Of a stretch of DNA of 31,760 nucleotides, positions 10,024 to 21,030 are shown one piece after another. The DNA comes from Priapulus caudatus (lineage: Eukaryota > Priapulida > Priapulimorpha > Priapulimorphida > Priapulidae). Location: NCBI RefSeq assembly GCF_000485595.1, contig NW_014577648.1, positions 103,346 to 135,105 on the forward strand, given 5' to 3'. A program made the translations under genes and the position numbers. The stretch's first letter is position 1, and every line of letters starts with the position of its first letter. The notes beneath the pieces were generated by a model. It ran no database searches and was not told the origin of the DNA. It was given only the letters and a program-made list of their open reading frames with translations.

Positions 10024-10834
10024 TGCGAGCGTTGCCTGGGTTTTCGTGACCCCTTCGCCTTGCCCTCACCCTCGCAGTTGTATGTATGCATGCATGTAAT
10101 TAGCATGCTATAGCATGTTAAAGTCTATAATTAGCAACATTTGTAAACCCAGCAGTTGTGTGCTGCGAGCAAATGCCATAGCGTTTGATTTCTGGTAGCT
10201 ACCTAGAGTCGAGTAACACGGCCACAGTGATGTGTTCGTTCAGACATTCTCTCTAGGCCCCCAGCGCGGGATATATATATTTGTATTTAATCGTGCTGGG
10301 AAACAACCCGTTTGTATCATTTGATTATGGTGAGTGCGTAGAATGCGAGGAGTAGTGTCACTTCGGTTTTTACGGGGCGTATTAAATGAATGTTGAAGGA
10401 CATTTATTTCCGTCGCTTAGACTAGTATAAGCAAGTGAAGCTGTGGCTGGTCAGGGTAAACCATGTTTATCGCTGCACCGTCCCCCGTAGATTAATTTCG
10501 TTGTTCTGACAAGTCATTATTTGTTTTCACTGCGTTGCGCGACTGCGCGGACAGCACGCATGCGGGAACAGCGCTAGAGTTGCGCTTGCGGGCAAATCTC
10601 CTCGACCGTTTTTTTTCAAAGGATTTTCGTGAACACGACGAATTCTGCTGCTGCGCTGTACGTGGTCGACTCGGCAGATTGTCGAGCGTGGCGGCAACGG
10701 CGCCAATTCGTGTTTCCGACGTGCAGGAGGAAGAACGAATCGCGTGTATTCAATTCTACGACGCTCTCTGGGAAATCGCGAATTAGTGCGGGTAGGACTC
10801 GTTGAGCGTTTTCGTAGCGATGGCGTAATAATAG
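10024..10834. other. Interval inside the direct repeats, no gene called
   Basis: Mixed-composition sequence. An 83-codon frame at 10535-10786 has a varied amino-acid composition, but I recognise no domain, it has no supporting context, and it stops just before the minisatellite. I leave it uncalled. Confidence 0.5.
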
Positions 10835-10957
10835 CGATGACGATAACGATGACGTAAGCATAATAACGATGACGATAACGATGACGTAAGCATAATAACG
10901 ATGACGTAATAATAACGATGACGATAACGATGACGTAAGCATAATAACGATGACGTT
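10835..10957. repeat. Minisatellite of GATAACGATGACGTAAGCATA type
   Basis: Imperfect tandem units built from ATAACGATGACG and TAAGCATA. The motif TGACGT recurs at 10850, 10882, 10902, 10931 and 10951, four of them as TGACGTAA, a sequence that CREB/ATF-type bZIP factors can bind. The repetition most simply reflects slippage rather than selection for binding sites. Confidence 0.85.
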
Positions 10958-11309
10958 GGCGATTTGCAATATGTTACAGCGTGAAATACGCGCGTCCTTG
11001 CGGAGTTGTTGTGTCATAACTAAACGCCCATGCGCTTTTGTAATGGCGGCATTCTTTTTAGATATTTAGCCACCATCATCAAAATTGGTTTCCTGTTAAA
11101 TTGTTGCACGCACTCAAACGATAGAAATTATGTCATCAAGACATCGTTCCGTGACAGGGTTTCTGTAAAAGTAGAAATTGCCGACATGTGAGAGCGTATG
11201 GAACTGCTCTCGTGTACAGCAACGGGAAACGGTGACTGCGGTTGATGTACGCGGTACTGAAATCACACAATCTATGTAATTGTGTATAGGTAAATATCTA
11301 TCTATCTAA
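10958..11309. other. Non-coding interval before direct repeat copy 2
   Basis: No open frame, repeat or signal that I can support, apart from a short CTAT run at about 11298-11308 immediately before the second 95-bp copy. Confidence 0.5.
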
Positions 11310-11404
11310 GTTAGCAATCAAGTACCTACATTTTTATGTATAGCATTAATGAGCAAATAGACTATATTAATGTTTTACCTGAAGGATATCAAGCCATAAT
11401 TTAT
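11310..11404 (+). repeat. 95-bp direct repeat, copy 2
   Basis: Identical to 9867-9961, in the same orientation, 1443 bp downstream. In a region where the other duplications have many small differences, exact identity over 95 bp means either a very recent event or an assembly join. Confidence 0.9.
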
Positions 11405-11566
11405 CCACATTTTACAAATTTGAAATCGAGAATGCAAGCGTGAAACATGACATTGATTTTCAAACAAAATTTGTGAGGACTGGTAAATCATGGTGAGGGT
11501 TGGTAAAAAAAATTGCTGTTACCAGCCCTCTGAGCCGGTGCAAGAAAATCTTAATTTCGTGCCCTG

Positions 11567-11604
<38 letters not shown>

Positions 11605-11628
11605 AAGAGAGTGACCATATATATATAT
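11567..11628. repeat. TA then GA then TA microsatellite
   Basis: TATATATA, then about 24 bases of GA, then TATATATA. The layout resembles the compound TA/GA tract in the P1 spacer. ACTCCTGATATT follows shortly after, a partial match to the end of the palindromic mini-element. Confidence 0.9.
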
Positions 11629-11738
11629 AAATTATGACACTCCTGATATTCATGCACGCTCTCGGTCACAGGCCCATAACGACGAACAACAACAACTCGC
11701 AGGCGTGATTCCCCCGTATAGGGTTCTCCTCTCACCTA

Positions 11739-12040
11739 CACAGGCACTTGGAACGTTTCAAGAAAAAAAAAGAAGGTAAATAAACACGAAATGTATTTAC
11801 TACCACTTAATGTTTCTCTACTCTCTTTCGCCTAGTATTGCCTATATATATATTCTTGTTGTTTGTGCACAGGGGCGTGCGTGCGGTGTAGCTACTTGTG
11901 TGTTGCAGGAGAGCATTTGAACCGCATTTACAGGAAATAGTTGGCAATAATAGGCGAGAGAGAGTAGAGAGACTTTGGTAGTAAATACGTTTCGTGTTTA
12001 TTTACCATATTTTTTTATTGAAACGTTCCAAGTGCCTGTG
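11739..12040. mobile_element. 302-bp MITE with long inverted termini (P3)
   Basis: The outer ends CACAGGCACTTGGAACGTTT (11739) and its reverse complement (ending 12040) match exactly, and the inverted similarity continues for about 100 bp per side to GCCTAGTATTGCC (11830-11842) and GGCAATAATAGGC (11943-11955). The central ~100 bp is not inverted. Flanks CTCACCTA (11731-11738) and CTCACTTA (12041-12048) agree at 7 of 8 bases, which fits an 8-bp target duplication as made by hAT-superfamily transposases. The inner parts of the arms differ by indels and substitutions. There is no coding capacity, so it would depend on a transposase elsewhere. The right flank runs into the assembly gap 16 bases later. 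Confidence 0.7.
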
Positions 12041-12064
12041 CTCACTTACTCAACGCCGATGCAT

Positions 12065-12089
12065 NNNNNNNNNNNNNNNNNNNNNNNNN
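12065..12089. other. Assembly gap (25 N)
   Basis: Twenty-five undetermined bases. Order and distance across this point are not proven by sequence. The gap lies between element P3 and the first base of the P2 left arm. Confidence 1.
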
Positions 12090-15000
12090 GGCAAGGTTGC
12101 GATGTAAATCCAACACTTTGTGTACTGGCACATCTATCTGAATAAACAGCCATCAACTGCACAATGCACACGCATGCGATGGAATGGCTGCAAAACCGAA
12201 TGACTGTAGGTACCAATCACTAACACCGATAGCGCATGAATCTTATAAATCATCACATTGCTGAGTAGCTAGCCAGGCTGCGTAAAAAAAGAAAAACTGT
12301 TGCATTAGAACTTGCAGAAGGCAATACTGGTTCTACATAGCAAAATGACAACCACTGCAAGGATTAATCGGGAAATTCACGCAATGAAATATATCAGGCA
12401 AGATATAGTAGTTTTTGTCACAGGTTCCTACAAGGCGCAGACATCCGATATATCAATAACGACACATCTGAACGCTTTTCCAAAAGAACACTTTACCATA
12501 GCTTATGTACCAATATTAATATTCCATATATGTACCAATATATACCATATTAAAAATGTACTCATATTAATACCATAATTAATGTCAAAGATTATACCAT
12601 ATATAACAGTAACTAATGGTGGAAAAATAGTTGTAAACGTGACAATGGGAACTAGTCTCCCCTATCCATACGTTCGTCGCTAATACACCCGTCAATGAGC
12701 CGTAAAGAGTTACTGACGCTCGGGCAATAGGGGAATGTATTTATTGTTGTATTCTGCGCTATGGGGGCAGGCCAAGAAAATTATTGAGCTTAATGTCAAT
12801 TGAGTGACATCATTTAGGATTGTAACGACGGAATGCGAAATATACTGGTGAAGAATAGTCTGCACACAAATCCTTCTAGGCGCTGAAGCAACTGCGTAAG
12901 AAACTGGTCCATCAATACGTTTGAAAAAGTTAAATAAACTGTTTCGTTAGCGTATGTTCAGCATCAAAGAAATTACAAACGTTTAGCATGCAGATATTTA
13001 TATTCCGCTAAATAATAATTTGACCCAGTCCCACGAACACTGAGATCATAACGAATATTGAAATTAAATCTAATCGCCGGCAAAAAAAAATTCGGGTATA
13101 CCAAGCCCACTGCAATATCCTAGAATGAGAAAGAACCATCAGAAATCAGATAGTGTTCGAACATTATACTGACAGAACCAAGATAACTGTGTACCCTTCC
13201 CTATCATGTGTTCCCGTCTTCCGTCGTCTGTCCTCTATCCAATAAGTAGGTCCAAGATGATAAATAGTGGCCATATAAATCTGCTAAAATATGGCACGAC
13301 ATAACACGCCACAGCGCCCGTAATGTGTCGTTCGTATGAGAGCATACGTACTGTAACGACCAATTTACTCTGACGCAAAGACCGCCGTTTCGTGAAAACT
13401 TCGGAAATTCTGTGGCAATTCGCACATATCGTGAAAACCTTCTACCTTAAACCTAACGGAATCGGGGGGCGGCAGAAAGAATGTTTTGCTGGTCACATCA
13501 GGCTGTCAAACATAGCACATAAACATCATCTACCTTGATGAATCAATCGAATTTGCCGCTACCAAAAACAGACTTACGAAATGAGAAGCATATATATAGA
13601 AATTATTATCGATGTTGGCCTATAGCAATATAACTCGCCTAAAAAACTTCAAGGAAAAATAAACGCTCAGTAGGACCGCCATTTTTAGTCAGCGATGTTT
13701 TTGGAACATTGATCACGCTAGAACAGAGGTATACGTCGATCAGAAAGCAATACTGCTGAGCGCTATGAACCCAATTGCTTCTCAAGCGCGCCTTTCCCTG
13801 CAATCGAAATACTTCCCATTTACCGGAAAAATATTCAATAACAACAACAATTGATGAACACAACACATCACATATAATAGGAAGCACATATAATCAAGAT
13901 ACAGTTGAAACACGCCTCGTATAAGTTGTTCAAAAGGTGAAACACCGAGTGGACGTCGTGCCCCATTGTTTAATCACAAGCAGTCCGACAAAAAGAATCT
14001 TGAAGTATGTCTAAGCGGCGATGAGGCCGTGTAAGCGCACAAAAACACGGGCACTCGCAAGACAAATATCATATTTACGTGTTCAGCCTATGCAGCAGTT
14101 TCGACGATAATAATCAGAACCAATAGTCCGCAGAATATATTCATAAAGCTCAGTAAACGTCCGCGCGTTTAAAATAGACAATGAACATGCAATGCTATCC
14201 CACAGGCGAGAGGAGCAACGGTAATCAAACAAGAACCAGTTCAGCAAGCAATTATATGCATATGAGAACCAGCCAGTGCGCGTGAGTCACCCGCAGACAA
14301 CCCAGCTAAATGGATTGCGCACGAAATTTTTCGTATAAGAAATAGACCAACGCATTAAAAAACATAAAAAAAAAAACGAACTGCATATTATCGTCAGAAT
14401 ACAAAATCTGTGCCGTTGAAAGAATTTGTATTAAGTAGCACGGTTTCCCGAAAAGTGTATAAGCATGAAAACGAACTTGATTCGTGTTAATGTCGGTAAT
14501 AGGAATAGTCGTATGTGTCCACGCTATATATAACGTTAATGAAATACCGTGAGACCATATTATGCACCGATCACTTAGCCGCATAAAACTGTTCGATAAA
14601 AACGAAATTCAATCGTTGCATATTTCGCGTGGAATCACGATGCCAACGAAGTTTCAAGATGGATAGCGACTGAGACACTTTCGATAGCAAGCAATACCAA
14701 GTAAGCATTCTAGGCGGAAAATACGGGAGTGGTAGGAAAACTTTGAAATCACAAACTTTAAGGGTAAGCAGTCGCATTCTACTGCTATTATCATGGAAAG
14801 AAGAAGACTCGTTAAAAAATCTATATTGCCTTCCAGGGCTTTAAAGTATCCACCAGTCAATCATAAATGTTGCATAAATCCATGTTTATATCACACGCAG
14901 TGCCTACAGCTCGTACATGTGGTCTGTATTGTAAATCCGCTTTCCACTACATTGCTCACTTTGAAATGTATAACATTCAACGTCGCAGCAGCATTCCATA

Positions 15001-16620
15001 AACATAAAGTTTTGTTGTACAGTGCGAAAAAAAAACACGTTTTGTATTTGGTGGCATGTAGCAGTCGCGTGACATAAAAACAAATCAAATCGCCCCTGAA
15101 AATCAATATGCCAGCTGTAAAAATCAATATGCAGCGCCTGTAAAAATCAATCATTGTCCGGATCTTCTGCTCACGAATGCCGAACTGCTCGTCTCTACTT
15201 CAGATATACACGTCGAACTCGCAATTACCTGACCAACGCAAAAAACTACAACCCTAAACAGAGCGATGAAAGGATGCGTGAGATACATACGACACCGAAC
15301 AGTTTCCTAGTCGTCACTCTCATCGCGTGCCGGCATCTGCAACGAAATAACGGCCTCAAGCGAATCATTAGTAGAAGGCACGGACAATGTTTAAAGAATA
15401 TTACCCAAAATAGAATTGAAACCCCACCGCGCACGGTTTAATAATAGAGATGGAAAGCAAACCATAGACGCTCCGGCGCTTCGTCATGGAATCCATTCTG
15501 AGCGCAGAGCTACGGCTCGAGTATGACAAAACAGCGCAATCCCGCTCAAACACTCAACTACCAGGGCAAGTATAAATACTTAATAATCATAATATCTCGG
15601 CTCTCAATATCTGGAAAAAAAAGCACAAGCGAATTCTCGCCGGTGTGTTATGAATCACATTCATCGCTGCTGGACACCGGCAAGAAGTAAAATCAAGACC
15701 CATGCACGAAAAAATCAAAACAGGCTATCGCCCATTTGATAAAAGTAAACTGTAATAGATATAAATATAAAAAGCCCTGGGATGTGACTTCCTGACCGCT
15801 ATTAATGTGTGTATACAACATAAATAATTTTTCAAAAAAATTAACAGAGAGCTGTGACACTTGGAGGCGTGTAGTGTAGGAGGCACTCACGCCACGTTCT
15901 GCCAAAACCTAAGTAGACTAGATCTAAATTTGTTTGCAGCATCACATGACCGTGTTTAATCCAGACAATGTTGACGAAGAATAATTTTCGTCAGATATAA
16001 AAGGAATTTGAAGAAAAATCGCTGGGCAACTTGCAACTCATGAAGTTGGCTGTAACGAAACAAGCAAAAAAAAAAAACGAATAAAAACACATAACCGAGC
16101 GATACATAATCACATACGACAACCTATAAAAACACAAACCTATAGAACAATCAATGAACGCAATCAAAGATATGAATATAAGAAATAAAACTGTAAAGCA
16201 AGAATGTCTTCCCAAACATGCGTAACAACTACGTTTAGAACATGCATGCCTAAAATAACATCAAAACAACCACAGCAAACAGAGCAGAACTTACTCCAAC
16301 AGCAAAATCATCTCGCGCATTCCACATCGGACGAGCGGGAAAGGTCACCGGCGAGATATAATGCAGCGAAAAAAAAACAAGAGCGTCGAAACAGAAAAGA
16401 AACGGTGCACATCGGCTCGGTCGCATCGCCGCTGAGCCTCATTTGTTACATAGCACTACGCTATATCGTACTGCACATGAACCTCGCACGGACGCCGCGA
16501 TAGAATCCTCGTGCACACGCGCTATCGGATCGCACTCGTCACTATTGCTCATTCGGTACTTCCGAGGCACCCAGGGGCGACACCATAACCGCATCCCTTG
16601 CAAACATAGAAAACATATAG
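12090..16620 (+). repeat. Left arm of large interrupted palindrome P2
   Basis: This 4.5 kb segment matches the reverse complement of 19502-23992 in the same order throughout. Landmarks: GATGTAAATCCA near 12102 pairs with 23980; TCTATCATGTGTTCCC near 13201 with about 22910; TTGCATAAATCCATGTTT near 14871 with about 21240; CGCCGCGATAGAATCCTC near 16493 with about 19625. Over 13201-13440 I judge by eye roughly five in six bases identical, with one-base indels about as frequent as substitutions. Short open frames (for example 12312-12578, 15154-15441 and 16204-16503) are not kept in phase in the other arm and match nothing I know, so the arm is best treated as non-coding. The match begins at the gap edge, so the real arm may be longer. 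Confidence 0.9.
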
Positions 16621-16825
16621 ATAACCTATCTATCTATATATTCTACTATCCATCACATTATCTATCCTATCATCACCTATCTAATCTATCGACTACTATC
16701 TATCATCTAAATCCTATCTATCACTATCATCTATCCCCCCCCTAAATCTATCTATCTATCTATCTATGCTATCTATGCACTACATCAGCTATCCTATCTA
16801 ATCTATCTAACATCTAATATTTCTA
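16621..16825. repeat. Imperfect CTAT microsatellite at P2 left inner edge
   Basis: CTAT/ATCT repeats with many interruptions (CATC, ATTC, CCC). It mirrors the purer GATA tract at 19237-19501, so it belongs to the palindrome's inner end. Confidence 0.9.
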
Positions 16826-17659
16826 CTAGCTAACCCGCGTAAAGCGCGGCTTACGTGACGGATGCATGTGTTACCAGTAGTGTAGTGTAAGGGTTATATA
16901 GAGAGTTAGTGTTCACATGTTTAATGGTTTGAATTCAATAGAAAACATGTACAATCATGCATACACTTAACACCATCACCGTTTGGCAAATACACAGTGA
17001 AATACACACACCACATGGTAACGCACACGCACACGCACACGCACACGCACACGCCAACACGCAAATTTCACGCACACGCACACCACACATCAACACAACA
17101 CACACACACAGCGCAGGGACCACACAAGACACAGCACACCACTCGCAAAGTTAGAAATATAGATAGAGTCCATTGGCGGTGACTGACAGCTCGCTGTCAA
17201 CGACACCCCGCAACATGCTTTGAATAGCCCGGAAATCTGAAATGCGTGATCCAGCGACCGCCAATCTGCCTGATCAAATTCAACTTACATCTCTATCGAA
17301 AACTACTGCCAAATAGCTACTGAACATTAACATTTCATTATTACATTCCTAAATTCTATTACATTTATGGCCTACCAAAATCTCCGTGCAGCAGCCACAA
17401 CGTGCGAAATAATTACAAAGCACATAAATAAGCCCGCACCTATTTTCAGGGAAATATTACCTTTGTCCTTATAACCTTTACGGCTATTCAACCGAGTATA
17501 GTTTTAGCAACGCCGTCCCGTGACACATCGATCCTCTGTGAAATTGCGCCAGTGATCCAAACTGACGGAGCCTTTCATTAACAAACATACATAACATACA
17601 CATATCCGTCAAATAATAGGTAAAGAGGTCCCTCATTAGAAATGCACATTCATCAAGCG
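16826..17659. other. P2 spacer, left part, with a CA/CACG tract
   Basis: A GC-rich start (GTAAAGCGCGGC) leads into a CACACG repeat at about 17021-17125 and then 500 bp of mixed sequence. A short stem TGACAG-CTCG-CTGTCA lies at 17184-17199. His-Thr-rich frames across 16957-17182 come from the CA repeat. No gene is seen. Confidence 0.6.
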
Positions 17660-18575
17660 CTTACCACCGAGTGACAGCGTCCCGAGAAAAAGGCGCTAGT
17701 AACATTCAACGAGGCGACTATTACATAAGTTCATTACATACTTTATCATGATATTACATACCTTCTCACATAGTGCCATTTACAAAAATACGTTCAGAGT
17801 GATTCCATAAAAAAGTTATAATGCAAATAGTGCGAACTAACATAGCACACATTACAGGTTTAACATACGTATATTGGGGGTCCGCATAGGGACGATCGAA
17901 CGAGCCGATAAATATTACGAACAAGGCAAGCAGACAGCAAGGCAGGCAACAGCAAGCAGCAAGACAGGCAGGCAGGAATCAGGTAGCATACAGGCCAGCA
18001 ATACAGGGCAGGCACGAAGGCATGCAGACAGTGCAGGCAATGCAGCATCACAGCAGGCAGGCCAAGCATGCAGGCAGCACGCAGACATCCAGCAATGCAG
18101 GCAGCGGCAGGCAGGCAGACTGGCATCGCAGGCACGCGATGCAGCATGAACGCAGTCAGCAAGCAGGCAGACGATGCAGGCAGGCATGTAGAGTGCAGTC
18201 AGTGGATGGCAGTACGGGCCTCTTATATCACCCCAAGCGGAATCCCCGACAAACGCGAAACTGCGCACACGACAGATGTTCCTGGTTCCGATTGCGCAGC
18301 TGCGCCGAGCAGAAAATCAGCATAATGACGTAGCGCCGGGATGCCGTAAGCAGAAGCGCTAATGCACCCGCCGCGCACATGAACAGAAATACAGTCCGAG
18401 CGTAAGACAATCGTCCGTAACGGCAGTCCGTTGCCGCATGCCACATGAAACGGATGCATAATCTGCAGATAAGCGATCTAGCATCACTACATAAATTGCA
18501 TGTAATCGAGTAACTATAAACTGAGCAACGCAACAGCAGGTAAAAATCGTTCGTAATAGATAGCCGCACACCGTA
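17660..18575 (-). repeat. Dispersed repeat copy B, inverted relative to copy A
   Basis: Reverse complement of 4926-5978. The end CGAGTGACAGCGTCCC (about 17667-17682) mirrors the tail of copy A at 5965-5977, and TAACATACGTATATTGGGGG (17862-17881) mirrors 5760-5785. The core 18215-18500 mirrors 5030-5300. The internal GGCA minisatellite (17927-18190) is shorter than in copy A. Past 18575 the sequence runs into CA repeats rather than a P1-type arm, so only the outer 1 kb of the P1 side is shared. Overlapping open frames on both strands here follow the minisatellite. Confidence 0.82.
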
Positions 18576-18599
18576 AAACGCGCAACAGCACAGCGGCGA

Positions 18600-18695
18600 G
18601 CGCACCACAGACGCACACGCACACACCACACGCACAACGCACACCCAACACCCACACGCATACCACGCACGCAGCACGCAACGCAACGCACACAC

Positions 18696-18731
<36 letters not shown>

Positions 18732-18855
18732 ACACACACAACACACAATCAACACACGGCAGGGCCGCCGTGCACGACCACACACACACATCACACAACA
18801 ACACAACAGCACAGCACACAATCACGCACGCAACGCACACGCGACACACGCACAC
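18600..18855. repeat. CA-rich microsatellite
   Basis: CACACA and CACACG repeats, nearly pure at about 18690-18730. Val-Cys-rich frames on the minus strand are repeat products. Confidence 0.92.
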
Positions 18856-19236
18856 CGCCGCGTTGCTGAATAATTACATAACGCTGAGACACGCGTAAAA
18901 ATAATAAACGTTTTTTTCCCGCCCCCATCCTCCCCATGCACCGTATCCATCGGCGTGTTCTCTGGCACGTCTGTCAGATTTACGCCATACATTGGGGAGC
19001 CCTGCCTTGATCGTCATCACGGTGACAGGCCAGACTCCATTTGTGATGCACGACAACAGTGCAGTGTCGGGGATAAAAAAAAAAGAAGCTGGCACTTGCC
19101 TCCCCGTGTCAGTGGGAAAGCGTAGGTGTGCGCCGGGGAGGCGGAGGGAGAGGGGAGGCGCAATCTAGAGAGCCGAAATAGATGCAGCGCGTACGTACGT
19201 TAAGTCGAAGTAAATATGCAATCGAGAAAAAAAAAG
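18856..19236. other. P2 spacer, right part, no gene called
   Basis: Mixed sequence with a GGGGAGGCGGAGGGAGAGGG stretch near 19135-19158. A 73-codon minus-strand frame (18874-19095) has a plausible amino-acid mix, but I recognise no domain. No inverted copy is seen in the window. Confidence 0.5.
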
Positions 19237-19501
<265 letters not shown>

Positions 19502-20955
19502 AGGTTATCTATATTATTTCTATGTGAAGGACGCGGTTATGGTGTCGCCCCCTGGAATTCTACGGAAAGTCCCGAATAGAGCAAAAGTGCCGAGTGCGAT
19601 CCGATAGCGAGTGTGCAGAGGATTCTATCGCGGCGTCGTAGCGAGGTTATGGGCAGTACGTGTAGCGCTAAGTGCATATGTAACAAAATGGCTCGCGAGC
19701 GAGCGAAACCGAGCCGAGTGCGTTTCTTTTCTGTTTCCGACGCATCTTGTTTTTATTTCGCGCATAAATATCTCGCCGGTGACCCTTTCCCGCTCGTCCA
19801 GAATGTGAATGCGCGAGATGATTTTGCCTGTTGGCAGTATGACTGTGTTTGCTGTGGCCTGTTGCATGTTATTTAGGCATGCAGTTCTAAAACGTAGTTA
19901 TTACGCATGTTTGGACGACATTCCTTGCTACAGTTTTATTATCTTATATCATCTCTTGGTGCGTTCATCGTTGTTCTATAAGTTTGTGTTTTATAGGTGT
20001 ACGTATGTGATTATATATCGCTCGAAGTTATGTGTTTTATTCGTATTTTTTTTCTGCCTGTTTCGATTACAGCCAACTTCATGAGTGCCGAAAGTTGCCC
20101 AGCGAATTTCTGTCAATTCCTTTTATATCGGACGAACAAATTATTCTTCGTCAACATTGTCTGGATTAAACACAGTTCATGTGATGTGCAACAAATTTAG
20201 ATGCTAAGGTCTACTTAGGTTTTGCAGGAACAGTGGCGTGAGTGCCTCCCCATACACTACCACGCTCACAAGTGTCACAGCTCTCTGTAATTTTAAAAAT
20301 ATCATGTTGTATACACACCAATAATAGCCGGTCAGCAAGTCACAATCCCACGGCTTTATATAATTTATATCATATACCAGTACTTTTCAAAAATGGCGAT
20401 AGCCTGTTTTGATTTTATTCGTGGGTCTTGATTATACTCTTGCCGTGTCAGCAGCGATGAAATGTGATTCAATTAAACACACCGGCGGAGAATTCGCGTG
20501 CTTTTTTTCCAGATTAGAGCGAGATATTACTGATTATTAAATATTTAATACTTGCCCCCTGGTAGTTGAAGTTTGAGCGGGATTGCGCTGTTGATCAATA
20601 CTCGAGCGTAGCTCTGCGCTCACACTGATCATGAACAGAAGCCGCTGGAGCGTCTATGTGTTTGCTTCCATCTCTAGATTAAAACCGTGCGCGGTGGTTT
20701 CAATTTATTCTGGGTAATATCTTAAAACATGTCAACGTGGCACCTTCTACTAATGATTCGCATTGAGGCCGTATTCTTTGCAGAATGCCGTACGGAGAGA
20801 GATGAACGAATAGGAAACTGTTCGTGTCGTATGATATCTCATCCACTCCTTTCAGACGCCTCCTGTTAGGGTTGTAGTTTGTGCGTGGTAATGGCGAGTT
20901 CGACCGTGTATATTTGAAGTAAGAGAATCCGAGCAGGTGAAGCAGAATATCCGAT

Positions 20956-21030
20956 AATATTGATTTTTACAGGGGCAATATTGATTTTTACAGGGGCAAT
21001 ATTGATTTTTACAGGGGCAATATTGATTTG
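20956..21030 (+). repeat. Tandem array, 21-bp unit
   Basis: Three exact copies of AATATTGATTTTTACAGGGG plus C, and a partial fourth. The opposite arm (about 15090-15155) has the same unit in three eroded, irregularly spaced copies. The 21-base period gives a short repetitive open frame that is not evidence of a gene. Confidence 0.93.

Noticed and set aside
16204-16503. 99-codon frame near the inner end of the P2 left arm as a possible element protein
   Set aside because: The equivalent stretch in the right arm (about 19625-19867) is open, but the frame shifts between the two because of several indels, so there is no sign of coding constraint.
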